DNA from: Bedellia somnulentella
Lineage: Eukaryota > Arthropoda > Insecta > Lepidoptera > Bedelliidae
DNA length: 64,000 nt
Direction of reading: 5' to 3'
NCBI GenBank assembly: GCA_963576735.1
Contig: OY755177.1
Coordinates: forward strand, 10,478,001-10,542,000
This document shows positions 41,010 through 52,000 of the stretch, one piece after another. The notes beneath the pieces were generated by a model. It did not search any database, was not told the DNA's origin, and saw only the letters and a list, made by a program, of their open reading frames with translations. Within the stretch, counting starts at the first letter, position 1; every line of letters begins with the position of its first letter. The position numbers were made by a program, and so were the translations under genes.

Positions 41010-43471
41010 TTATTAAAAATTCGTATTATATTAATTTTTATGGTAAAAAATTCCTACTCTGAACTTGACCATGAAATTATTTGCAATAGAAATACGATCA
41101 AGACTTAAAATTAGAATTGTATAAATTGTGTGTAACCCACATTGCCAATTATGTTTAAATCTGTGGCACGTTTGCCACAATATCGATAAAACTGGCATCT
41201 GCTTTATTTATTTCAACTTTTATTACTTCACGGATAATTGTGGAAACAGTCTTAGTATGAATTAAAATAATGTTTTTAAATGCTTCACTATAATAACGTA
41301 GATCTTGCAAGAACCTATGTTATGTTATGAATGCTAATAGTCATACTCTTGTAAAATTGCACAGCAGTTTTTTTTACCAACACTATATAAATTTTGAATG
41401 GGATAGCTTTAACTAGTTAAAAGTAGATGTAAAATTTTAGTGTGTATTTTCTACTAAAAAATGTAAGCTTTGAATTCTTATAACACATAACTTTTGTTTT
41501 AATAATCACAAAAAATATGAATTTTATGCACCCACCATTTGTCTCCTTATATTATTAAAAGTAAATACCTGAATATTTTTTAAAAGTAACTTCTTACTCT
41601 ACTTTTAGTATAGACCCTATTTTCATTATGTGACTCTTTTTTCAGTTTTTTGTTCTGCTCTGATTCTGAGTTTGACTTTATTTATATCAAAGTCAGCTGG
41701 TGCGATCCTAATTTTGCTTTTAAGAAATCGTAATATGTGTGTAGGAAAATGGTAAATATTAACATTTGAATTATATCAAGTAGGTTGTCACATAAGTGAT
41801 TTGATGTTCAGTGTTACAATAAGAGAAATGTTGCTTTTTTACACGTCCTTTAGGCAGAGTAGACTCGCTTTACGAATTAGGTGCTACAATGTATACAATC
41901 TTTTTGCTTTCGTATATTCAATGTGTAAGAACTGACTAATGTGAAAACATAAAAATATTGCAGCTGACGTCGACAATACTATCTTTCAACATAATATTCA
42001 TCCCCTTAGAATGATGAATATGTCTCCCAGGTGGAACTTACTAGATTTGAAGATATTTCAAAACTGCTGTCAACACAATTTTAGAAATGTATTCTTTTAG
42101 CTAAACGAATGCTTTTATCTAAGCAACATTCTAGAAGAAAGTTTTTGTAGTGCACTTGGTAATAAAATCCCTATGAACTATATTAAATGTGTCATAACTA
42201 TATTTTTTTTAAAGTAAAGTCCTATTTATGATATTTTACTTGTAAGTAAGTTTTCGTGTTTATGTTCGGTTTACAAACCACTTTGTATTAATAAACATTA
42301 TTTTTACGATTTTCTATTTTGGTATACGTATACTATATTATGTTATAATATTCCAAAACGTCATAATCTCTAAATTCTATATCTATAATTTTATTATGTA
42401 AATTAATCTTTGTTAATCTTTTAAATACTTGAGTAGAAAATTATATTTATACAAGTTTCAAATCAGGGCCATTATACAAACAGTCTCAATTGAGTTTTGC
42501 TTGTACTATATATTTTAAATATGATATTAATTAACAACAGTGTTTTTATATAATGAACTATAGGTGATGCAATAATTTCAGTTTGGGTAGACTTGAATCA
42601 TCAATGATTGGACACATCTTGGACACACACATTTTTATTTAACAAATATGTACATGTATACTTGGGGGAATTCCTTCACAGTCTATATTAAAAATGTTAT
42701 TTGTTTCAATCACTTCATAAAATATATTGAGTTATTTTATTTAGGCATATTTCTGTGATAATTTATATGTCACGAGTGGCTTAAGAAATTAAATGTGAAT
42801 CTTTAGTTTTTGTACATCAAATATCCGTCATATCACAGAATAGAAAAGAAATCTTTAACTCGCGGGATATAAATAAAATAAATAAAAATGTACATTTTGA
42901 ATGAATTTATGTGTAGCTGAATAACCCGAGCAATACTAAAATTTTACTAATCTGCAATCACTGATTGGCATTAAAATGTTGTTTGCAATAGTTACTCTTG
43001 GCCCTCATATAATAATTTTTAATATAAGAGAAATATTAAAGTTAATTTTGGGCGTAGCACACTAGTTAATCAATGTGCGATAGGTAGTTCAATTTCGTTT
43101 GTACAGTTGCACTCAGCTATTTAGTTTCTCTCCATGTGTTAGTAATTTAGAGAAGGGCATATGTCTGACTTTTGCTTTATTGACGTCATTATTCAAGAAA
43201 ATAATAAAAAACAAACTTCTTCATCTAGTCTTTTATTTCTTTATGGAAATTATCCTTTACCTTTCCTATTATTACTCACGTTCCATGCTAATTAGATTTA
43301 AACATCTTTTGATGTTTTTCTCTAGGTTTTCCGAGTACCCACATTACTCATACAGAAGAATTAAATTAAAAACCATTGAGTGTTAAAACATAAATGCTAT
43401 TTGTTCGAGAGAAAAAAGAGTCACGAAAAACTTTACAACATTTTCTCATATAAAAAAACAACTCTTTTTTT
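41010..43471. other. Long AT-rich stretch, no gene seen
   Basis: About 2.4 kb without recognisable coding, repeat or RNA features. The open frame at 43099-43386 is rich in Phe, Leu, Ile and Tyr and is taken as composition-driven. Confidence 0.4.
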
Positions 43472-44347
43472 AACCGACTTCAAAAAAAGGAGTGTTCTCA
43501 ATTCGACCGTATTTTTTTTTATGTTTGTTGCCATTTATTTCGCCATTTATGAACCGATTTTGATTATTATTTTTTTCATTGGAAAGAAGATACTCCCGGA
43601 TTGGTGCCATGATGAGGATATCAGGGTCTGATGATGGGATCCTGGAGAAATCGAGGGGAACCCTCAAATCTTATAGCTAAATGTACCGCGTTTTACATAT
43701 TTTCTGAACTTATATTGGCATTTGCTTCTGAAAATCATATTGTTATGCTGCTGAGCTGATGATGGAAGGTGTGGGTCCTCAATCACTAGGTATTAGGAAA
43801 CAGTTCTTTCCACATTCTATATAGATTTATACTCCTCTTCGTAGCTTTTATGAAGAGAAGTGCAGGTTCACTAAACATTTCTTTTGTTAAGTTATTGTTA
43901 CCGAGGAAGTACCATGAGACCAGGATCTGATGATGGCATCCCAGGAAATCGCGGGAACTGTCGAAACTCACAATCATGTGACAGTGTATTTGTTCAAAAC
44001 ACCGATAGGCCTGACCTGTATAACGTGAGAACACTGTCCAAGCAAATCGTGGGTACTCTGAACAACAGGTGACAATGTCACGTGATATTAAGAAGTATTA
44101 CTACCTCTGCTAACCCCTTCGGGGATATTCGGCGTGAACGTTTGAGTCTTTCTTGAGATCTAGAATTGTAGACCATCGCCTTTCGAGGGATTTCAAGAAC
44201 AATCGAAAGTTACATATGGTTGAGCCTATTTAATATCGTACAATAATAGAAATACCGGAAATGCGAAGAATAATACAGTAACCGTCGCTTTCTCATCCGA
44301 GAGGCATCTTTGCCAGGTCTACCCATCTCTAAAACTCGTAAAATAAA
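43472..44347. mobile_element. Companion block of foldback 2, with nested SINE B
   Basis: Reverse complement of 20813-21651. It begins AACCGACTTCAAAAAAAGG and contains a family B piece at about 43972-44146 (+), at the same relative position as in the other copy. It lies directly against foldback 2. Confidence 0.78.
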
Positions 44348-44461
44348 ATAATTTAAACAAAAAGAAAACCGACTTCATAGTTGGAAAAACAAACGAAAAT
44401 AAAAAATCTAGTCCTAAAAAGTACGAAATAAGTATTTTAGTTGAATATGAGTACTGTGATT

Positions 44462-44786
44462 AAAGCAATTGCTTTATTATTTAAACTTACTTGCACAGGT
44501 TGGACTTAACACGCCATCATATAGGACTCGCCATACCATAAATAGTTTGTTCTCCGTACCAATTTCAAGAACTAACTACTCACAGAACGCTCCTTTTAAT
44601 CGTATTTTATCCGAATGTAATAAAAACTTCCATGATTTAGATCTATTTAATCTAAGTAGATGCGCATTCAGGAAAGCTGTAATGGACGTACTTTTTAATT
44701 CTTAAAATACATATTATATTATGAGTATAATTTTAATAACACATACATTCTTATATGCCTTTATGTATGTCACAGATTTTTATTTG

Positions 44787-44829
<43 letters not shown>

Positions 44830-45128
44830 TGCACATACACACACCCTTGAGATATCGTGGATCAAAATAATTTTGCTTTAAATATTGTTGTTAATATATA
44901 TTTTATTTCCTCTTAAAATTGTATGTATTTGTTAGAGTTACTTGCTATAAAAAAAAACATGTGTTGAAACTCAGATGTAACGTAAAAACAAGATTATTGT
45001 TAGATATGTTTTCTGTACATCTGTGAACATCTGTCATTGGCCTTACTTGATTTCTATTATTAACTGTGTATTATTACTTATGTCGCTGTTGATGTTCCTA
45101 ATAAAAATATAAAAAAAAAAAAAAAAAA
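44462..45128 (+). mobile_element. Jockey/CR1-like LINE 3' end in foldback 2
   Basis: The open frame 44469-44705 encodes the last part of a non-LTR RT protein (SYRTRHTINSLFSVPISRT, then APFNRILSECNKNFHDLDLF and a stop). It is followed by a 3' UTR with a (CA)n run at about 44789-44848, AATAAAA and a poly(A) tract ending at 45128. Foldback 1 gives the empty site: GTGATTAATACC...TTTATTCCACACG. The insertion replaced about 20 bases. Confidence 0.8.
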
Positions 45129-45385
45129 ATTCCACACGCGTAAGTTCAACCCACCTAATTATTAAAATTCTCTTAAATTAATTTTTGAGTCGGTGCCAGT
45201 CAAACAAAACTAAATTCACCCTACTATCTATCTCTGATTATTACAATCTAAACAATATTATATCTATCGCCTTACGTTTTAAATGGTAATACGTACAAAA
45301 ATCAATTTACCCTACAACTACAAGGCAACCATATTATTTTCTTATATAAATTTACATATGCAATTTACAACTTACTTACTAATAT

Positions 45386-45835
45386 TTACAAGTCACAATA
45401 CGCGCCCCGTGTCATATCTGGTGTAAAAGTGCCTAGCACGCTTGCAGCATTGCCACGTTGTATGGCCAACGATATTCTTTGAACCAGATAAGACACGGAG
45501 CGTGGATCTGATCCAACGTCCCTCAAGCGCCGTCCAATGCTCCGGACAAGCTCCCACGCCTCATCGCACCACGCGCCGCTCACCTCGACCGCAAACGGCA
45601 CGAACAAGTACGTGTCCTTCAGAACCAGGCACTTCGCGTGCTTCTGAGCAGCTACCCACTCCGCCGCGGCACGTGGGGCTCTCGTGGCTCTGGGTAGGTG
45701 GGATGCTGCGTATGTACTGACGCAGGTGGCGTCCCACACGAGGCATCGTCCCTTCTCCCACGGAATGAGAGTGAGTCCAACTACAACTACAAGGTATCCT
45801 ACATTGTACATGTATATGAAGTGCGAAATACACAT
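45386..45835 (-). CDS. Endonuclease-like domain protein fragment in foldback 2
   Basis: 149-codon open frame in a distinctly GC-rich island. From about residue 20 (position 45778) the product reads GLTLIPWEKGRCLVWDATCV, then WVAAQKHAKCLVLKDTYLFV, PFAVEVSGAWCDEAWELV, GRRLRDVGSDPRSVSYL and QRISLAIQRGNAASVLGT. I know this pattern (PW..G..L.WD.T, then a VPFAVE strand, LGRR, Q R.S...QRGNA) as a domain in many animal repeat-encoded proteins, often C-terminal to reverse transcriptase. The spaced Asp in WDAT and Glu in AVE suggest a restriction-endonuclease-like fold, which is inference. The first 19 residues come from element sequence. There is no catalytic partner in frame; probably a captured fragment, open by constraint or by recency. 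Confidence 0.55.
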   Translation of the reverse strand: MCISHFIYMYNVGYLVVVVGLTLIPWEKGRCLVWDATCVSTYAASHLPRATRAPRAAAEWVAAQKHAKCLVLKDTYLFVPFAVEVSGAWCDEAWELVRSIGRRLRDVGSDPRSVSYLVQRISLAIQRGNAASVLGTFTPDMTRGAYCDL

Positions 45836-46274
45836 TTATTATTATCAATTATCACGCAGGCTGGCACCGGCTCACAAATTAATTTAAAAGAATTTTAATA
45901 TTGAGGTAGGTTGAACTGACGCGTGTGGAATAAAGAAATTGGTTAGGTATTAATCACAGTACTTATATTCAACTAAAATACTTATTTCGTACTTTATAGT
46001 ACTAGATTGTTCATTTTTGGTTGTTTTTCCAACTATGAAGACGGTTTTCTTTTTGTTAAAAAATATTTTTTATTTATGTTTTTAAGTGATGAGTTTCATT
46101 TTTTTTAAAGTGTTATTTGACTGAGTATTGACTGAATCTGTATTATTTTCGCCGAACGAAATGAAAACCACACAAAATGTATAAATTACACCACATAAAA
46201 TATATCACACGAGAAGTGAGAAACTGGCAGATTTCTCATACAAAATCAATAATCAAAATCTTTTTATCTTTTTA

Positions 46275-46980
46275 CATTCACTTCTCACATGACATACTCG
46301 CTCTCATACGCCTCATGTTATTGGGGCTGTGCTGTAATATATCCAGCCGGAGGAGAAGTTCCGACGATAGCGTTTGACTGGTTGGCCTTCGACCGCGTCG
46401 ATAAGGAGCAGCTCCTTGCTACCGCAACTACCACCCCTACTGATTTTGTTACAAACAATATATTCAGTCCTCTTGGAGCTCATAATGGTTGTTAAGGATT
46501 CGTTTATTGTAAAAATACAAGTGATGAGGCGGTATTATGACAAATCCGCAGTAGCAACGCTCTTTGGAGCTAAATAAGTGACCCCAGTTGTTAAAAAGTT
46601 CGGGAGCGTTTGCCGTCTGAGGGCATTTTGAAACTGACGAGGGAGATTAGCGTGACAACACTTATGGTGCCCTTCAATCAATAATGTTTAATTCGGTTAT
46701 TCGGCTCTTGCTAGCACTGAGTATAAGTACACAACTTAGCCGCCAAAATCATAAATTAAGAGCTCGCTCTGAAGTTTGGACTCTTGCAACTAAGGATGAC
46801 GCAGTACAAGTATTTCCGGAAGCTGATCATAGAAAACTGCTTCGCGACCAACTTCAGACGGTTGGATTTCTGTGGCGTGTAGTTTCCAGCACAAACGCAA
46901 AAAGCGTTCCTGTCGATACAGCTCGTAACCACCGTTGGTTCATGAATCTGAGTCCCTGACCGAGATCCACAGTTCATTTA
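46275..46980 (+). pseudogene. Unassigned ORF cluster, likely decayed element
   Basis: Two open frames of coding-like composition: 46289-46495 (contains YPAGGEVPTIAFDWLAFDR and TDFVTNNIFSPLGAHNGC before a stop) and 46684-46959 (contains DDAVQVFPEADHRKLLRDQL). Between them the frame is broken. The start region (TACTCGCTCTCATACGCCTC) resembles the end of the small inverted-repeat element at 13.9 kb. I recognise no family; it could be the remains of a DNA transposon or of a host gene. Confidence 0.25.
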
Positions 46981-47090
46981 TCGAGGAGTGCCACCTATCC
47001 CATTGAGGTGATAATCTATAAAGGTATAACCAACGTAGATTGTAATGATCCCATCGCCCATTGTTGGAATGGCAGAATGAGTTTTATATC

Positions 47091-47116
47091 AACTTTTACT
47101 TTTACTTTTACTTTTA
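47091..47116 (+). repeat. (TTTTAC)n microsatellite
   Basis: Four tandem copies of a TTTTAC hexamer. Confidence 0.8.
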
Positions 47117-47474
47117 CAACTAGACATTTAACTGCTCAGCGTTTAAGATTGTATAGGTTAGGCTGTGTCTTCGAACAAGTCTGAGGGTAAAATAGCGTAT
47201 AACGATCTTACCCAGAGCAAGTGAGCAAAAAAGAGTGTGTGGTAGATGGTTTGCTCATCGTAAAATGGCAAGAGCAATTACCGTCTTAGAATAGCATTTT
47301 CCCAGACATGAAAATTATTAATACACACACAAATACTCCAAAAAAAGTAGTGTTCAACGACTATTGGTATTTTATGATGTACAGCTAATTTTGATCATAA
47401 CCCAGTCCTTCTATTATAGAGCGCCTAACATTTACGGATACAAGGTCACAAATCACTAAATTTAATATATAGCC

Positions 47475-47735
47475 AGCTATATGGGTTTCATTCATCACGA
47501 GGTTTTCTTCACCGTCACCAATCAATTGAGTTTTAATTAATAAGTAACTTTATGACGTTAAAAAACAGAGATCTATTTTTTCTATTTTGAAATAAACAAT
47601 TTGTATCTTTTACATTTATTAACCACACATATGACTTCCAAAAATCATTAATTTATGGACTCGTCTCGGGATTTGATCTTTTGTCTCCTGCATTAGAAGT
47701 GGTGGTGTTGCCACTAAGCTATTAAATAGCTATAA
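47475..47735 (-). repeat. Degraded SINE family B with insertion
   Basis: Minus-strand similarity: ATGGGTTTCATTCATCACG, then ACCACACATATGACTTCCAA, then a degraded head CTAAGCTATTAA. About 60 unrelated bases interrupt it near 47530-47610. Confidence 0.5.
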
Positions 47736-47759
47736 CAAAATTCACGTGTAACAGTGTTT

Positions 47760-47960
47760 GTCACCAAACCCCTCCAAAAAGGCTGATCCGATTTAAATGA
47801 AATTTGGCATTCACTTTCGGTAGGTATAAGAATAGGTTTTTTATACTCCTTAGTTATAAGGGTTGTCCAAACATTATATTTTTATTTAATTGTCTGGAAT
47901 TCTCCTTTAAATAATTTATATGGCAAAACAACGTTTGCCATGTCAGCTGGTATAGCTATA
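47760..47960. repeat. Dispersed lepidopteran repeat end
   Basis: The block ending GGCAAAACAACGTTTGCCATGTCAGCTGG (positions about 47921-47951; key parts AACAACGTTTGCC and GTCAGCT) resembles the end of a repeat widespread in Lepidoptera. A Helitron-type terminus is possible but not shown. Confidence 0.35.
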
Positions 47961-48879
47961 AAAATTACGTTTCTCACACAATGCCATAGATAGCTTAAGC
48001 TGGTTGATACGCTTGGATTGAAAAAACTAAAAAGATATATTTAAAACAAAAAAAAACACACTTTTCTTTATCATTTTATTCAATTATGACAAGGGGATAA
48101 TCTACATTAATTAGTTATGTTTCATTACATATATTTAGGCTAAAAATAATGAATTAAATTATATTTAATGGTAAAAATACATCTATAACGAAGATCTTTG
48201 GTGCTAGAGGTCCTTTGCATAATTTTATGATGTTTTAATAAATTTGTTTATAACATAGCTAATACATCTTAATTTTAAAGTTAAACAGTAAAATCAGTTT
48301 ATTATTTATCTTTTTAGCATTTCTCTTAAAATCAAGATGAAAATATGATTTATTTTTAACTCGACTTTAAAATTGGTGACAATATTTCTTAAAAATAAAT
48401 TATAATGTTCTCTTCTCGCAAAGTAAAAATAAAATCTACTTAACAAACTAGCTCAATAACAACTTAGTATAAATCTTAATTCTTTATTGCACCAAAGAGA
48501 AAACTTAGCATAAGATTTGGATTAAAGAATTCTTTAGCCAGTGTGTTTGCGCTTTTCAAGAGGTTACATGTTTTCTTACACACTATAAACCTTAAAATTT
48601 CAGACACTTACGAGTCCAGTTAATGCATACTGCAAATGAATTACAGAAAAAAAAAACAACTTCTGTTGTATATATGAGAACTATGTAAGGAAAATTGGAG
48701 TTATCGTCTATAAATGCAATAGTACGAGTAAATCAACAGATCTTATATTAAATTCTGGCATCCAAAAAGTACGTGGACAGTTAGAACTCTCATAAATAAC
48801 AAACGTTTTTGTTACTTTCAAGGCTACATGCAAATACTTTATAGTCAATTAATACAATCGGTCATTATGTCGTTCAAAT
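47961..48879. other. AT-rich stretch downstream of CUB gene
   Basis: No gene seen. It is the expected 3' untranslated region and downstream of the minus-strand CUB gene ending at 48880. Candidate AATAAA signals on the minus strand are present as TTTATT in several places, none decisive. Confidence 0.35.
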
Positions 48880-49031
48880 TCAAGCGTCGTTTATTCCACA
48901 CAAGAGATCGGCCCGTTCTATATCATCTGGCTCCAGAGGTGAGATGGCCAAGGTCACGGAGTTGTGGTATCTTCCACTGGAACGGAGTCTTACCACGGTG
49001 TCTTCACATGCAATCAAGTATGGATGACGAG
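48880..49031 (-). CDS. CUB gene, terminal exon
   Basis: 152 nt. The acceptor (minus strand) is TGTATTTTCAG. It completes an Ala codon, then reads RHPYLIACEDTVVRLRSSGR to LCGINDA and a TGA at 48882-48880. A plus-strand open frame across it (48828-49079) is its shadow. Confidence 0.75.
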
Positions 49032-52000
49032 CTGAAAATACAGAAAAAGACACTGTCAATTACTCAAAAACTCAACTGAAACTCGCACCTAACTTCACGC
49101 CTAATATCCCCGAAGGTCTTGGCAGAGGTACTAATACTTCGGAACATCAGATGACATTGTCATTGGAGCAGGCCCATCGCATTTTTGTTCGAATACACTC
49201 TCATATGACTAAGTAAAACTTAGCCATTTGGTTTTCTTCACGATGTTTTCCCTCGCCGTTAACAACCATGATAAATAAACCACACATATGTCTTAAGAAA
49301 AGACAAATTGGTGTGGGCCCGACCTGGGATTAGAACACTAGTCGTCTGCACGATAAGCGTTGCTCTACCCACTGAGGCTATCACGTCGTATCAATTACTG
49401 TGATAACTATACTATAGAATTAGGCTCCAGGGAAATGGTCCTGTATCGATACTTTTATTCCGATATTATAAAGAGGTACGTTTGTAACTTTGATTGTTTG
49501 GTGGAAATTTGGAATCATCAAAATATACATGATAATGCCACGTATTCGACTTTTACAAAGTTTGAATTGTTATAACTCAAAATACGGAAATATATACAAA
49601 TGTTTTATAGATAATTTCATCATTTATGAGCTTTTAAAATGATTGCTAGTAAGATAGATGTCATCCTTAATTATCCAATATTGAACAATCTTTTCTCGCA
49701 TCATTTCAAGAAGTGTCTCAAAAATTTAGATTTCATCTGTGTAGTGTTTGAATGATTCCTGGCTATTGGGACTGGAGACCCTTGACCAATCATCATTCAT
49801 TTCTCTCCATCACATTAGTTATTAGTTTTTATTTTTAGTTCCATTTCGTTCATCCATCCATTAATTTTCGGTTTGTTTTTTGTTTTGTTTGTTAAATGTA
49901 TCTTTATTTATGTGAGTGTTACTATGTATTTAAGTGTAGCAATAAATAAATGTTTTCTTTTCTTTCTTTTTATTTTTTTTTATTTTTACACTTTCTCCTT
50001 ACTCTACGTTTAAATGTGGCACAGAAATTTCTTATTTTTAAACTCTGTTTAATCTTTTTTGGGATTTATAGCCGTTACTATATGTAGATATAAGTATGGT
50101 TATAGTGTGACTCATGCGTAATACGTCATAAAACAATTAAGTTAAACGCGTTACGTGGATTCACTTCAACATTTTACGTCGTGATAAAAACAGAACAACA
50201 TGTTTGACAATAGCAGACAAAATCAGAAAATAAAAACATAAATACAATTATGGATGTATTAGGGTTTGTATAAAATTATTAAATTTACATAATTTTCGAA
50301 AGAAAGCAAAGAAATATACATACATACATACATACATATACTCACGCCGTTAATTCCCATTGGGGTAGGCAGAGACTATCGATCGCCACTTCGTACGATC
50401 TTGGCAAACCTCTCTTGCTTCGTCTACATCCATCAATCTTTTCATACATGCTCTGTTATTCTTCATACTTCGGACGCCTGCCTTTTTGAGCACACTTTCA
50501 ATTTGGTCCAAGTGTGTCTTTCGTGGCCGTCCTCTACTAACATTACCTTCCACATTAGCTCTATAGATACCTTTTACCAATTTCCTATCATCCATCCTCT
50601 CGATGTGCCCAAACCATCTCAACATTCCTTTTTCTATCTTACTTACAATATCATCTTTTACACCACACCTTTCACGAATCACATCGTTCCTCACACGTAC
50701 ATATAACCTAACATTACAAACTTTTCTGAGGGACCTCATTTCTACTGCATTCACTCTGCTTTCATGCTTCTTCTGCCACACCCAACATTCACTGCCATAC
50801 ATAAGCGTAGGAACAAGAACGGCATCATGCACAGCCATTCGGGCCCTTTCGGACACCGATTGACTAGACATTAGGCTATCCAATGCTCCATTAATCGCAT
50901 TACCCTTTTTCACTCTTCTCTCAATATCTTCATCACATTTTCCATCCCTTGTAAACAAACTTCCCAGATATACAAACTCCTTCACCTGTTCCACATCCTT
51001 ACCATCAATCGCAATCACGCATTCTGTCACATCTTCTTGTCTCTCAAAAACCATCGTTTTGGTCTTATCTACATTCACCCTCATTCCCTTTCTTACAAAA
51101 GACTTACATGCAATATTCATCATCTCTTGCAACTCTTCTGCCGATGATGCAAGTAGCACTTGATCGTCAGCATACAAGAGGCATTTAATGATGAATCCAC
51201 CCATTCTTAGTCCATAATCACTTTCACGCAACTCTGTCAAACAGTCATCCATGAACAAATTGAAGAGCCCCGGAGAAGCTACACATCCCTGTCGGACACC
51301 CCTAGAGATTCCGAACCAGTCAGTGTTTTCCCCGTTTACTCTTATACATGCACTAGAATCCTCATAGAGTGACACCAATGCAAGTATATGTTGACTCCCC
51401 AAACCAAACTTGGACAACACCTCCCATAAACACTTTCTTACCACCCTATCATACGCCTTCTCTAAATCAATGAAGGAGCAATACACCTTTTGGTTCTTAG
51501 CTAAGAACTTTTCGGTGATGCTCCTTAGAGAGAAGATTTGATCCATACATCCCATTCCTTTCCTAAATCCTGCTTGCACATCCCATATTTTCTCATCAGT
51601 TTCATTCATCACTCTTTCAATCAATCCCTTTGCATACAATTTACCGACAATGCTGAGTAGGCTAATGCCGCGGTAGTTTTTAGCCTCCTGGCGTGACCCT
51701 TTTCCTTTATACAGGGGCACAATCACCGCCTTGCACCAGTCTTGTGGTACTTTGCCACTCGACCAGCACTTTTGGAAAAGGAAGTACAACCAAGAAGCCA
51801 CCAACCCTTTACCAGCCCTCAGCATTTCGATAGTTATCCTATCATACCCTACCGCCTTCCCTAAGAAAGAAAGAAATATAAGCAGTAAAATTGTCAAAAG
51901 AGATGCAACTATGTACGAACACTTAAAAATATAAAAAAACGAATAATATACAAATAATACAGACTAAAATTTTATTTACCTTCAGTAGAGTCAAGTCCAC

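Larger units (their letters stand above)
44348..46066. mobile_element. Foldback element 2 with core ORF
   Basis: Inverted terminal arms: left from about 44355 (AACAAAAAGAAAACCGACTT), right ending about 46058 (GTTTTCTTTTTGTT), with further paired blocks inside (ACACGCGTAAGTTCAACC left, GGTTGAACTGACGCGTGT right). The left arm is split by a LINE insertion (44462-45128). The centre, bounded by 14-bp direct repeats CTACAACTACAAGG at 45312-45325 and 45781-45794, is GC-rich and holds a 149-codon open frame. Element 1 lacks exactly this centre. Confidence 0.8.

Noticed and set aside
43099..43386. 95-codon open frame with hydrophobic stretches
   Set aside because: Composition typical of AT-rich non-coding DNA; no conserved pattern and no exon signals.
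45442..45898. Several plus- and minus-strand frames across the GC-rich core of foldback 2
   Set aside because: Only the 45386-45835 minus frame shows a recognisable domain; the others are shadows in a GC-rich island.
48828..49079. 83-codon plus-strand open frame
   Set aside because: Shadow of the minus-strand CUB terminal exon, which has splice site, phase and cysteine pattern.
50350..51897. Reverse transcriptase as an intact gene starting at the ATG at 51897
   Set aside because: That ATG lies in flanking intron sequence; the LINE begins inside the polymerase domain and lacks the endonuclease.
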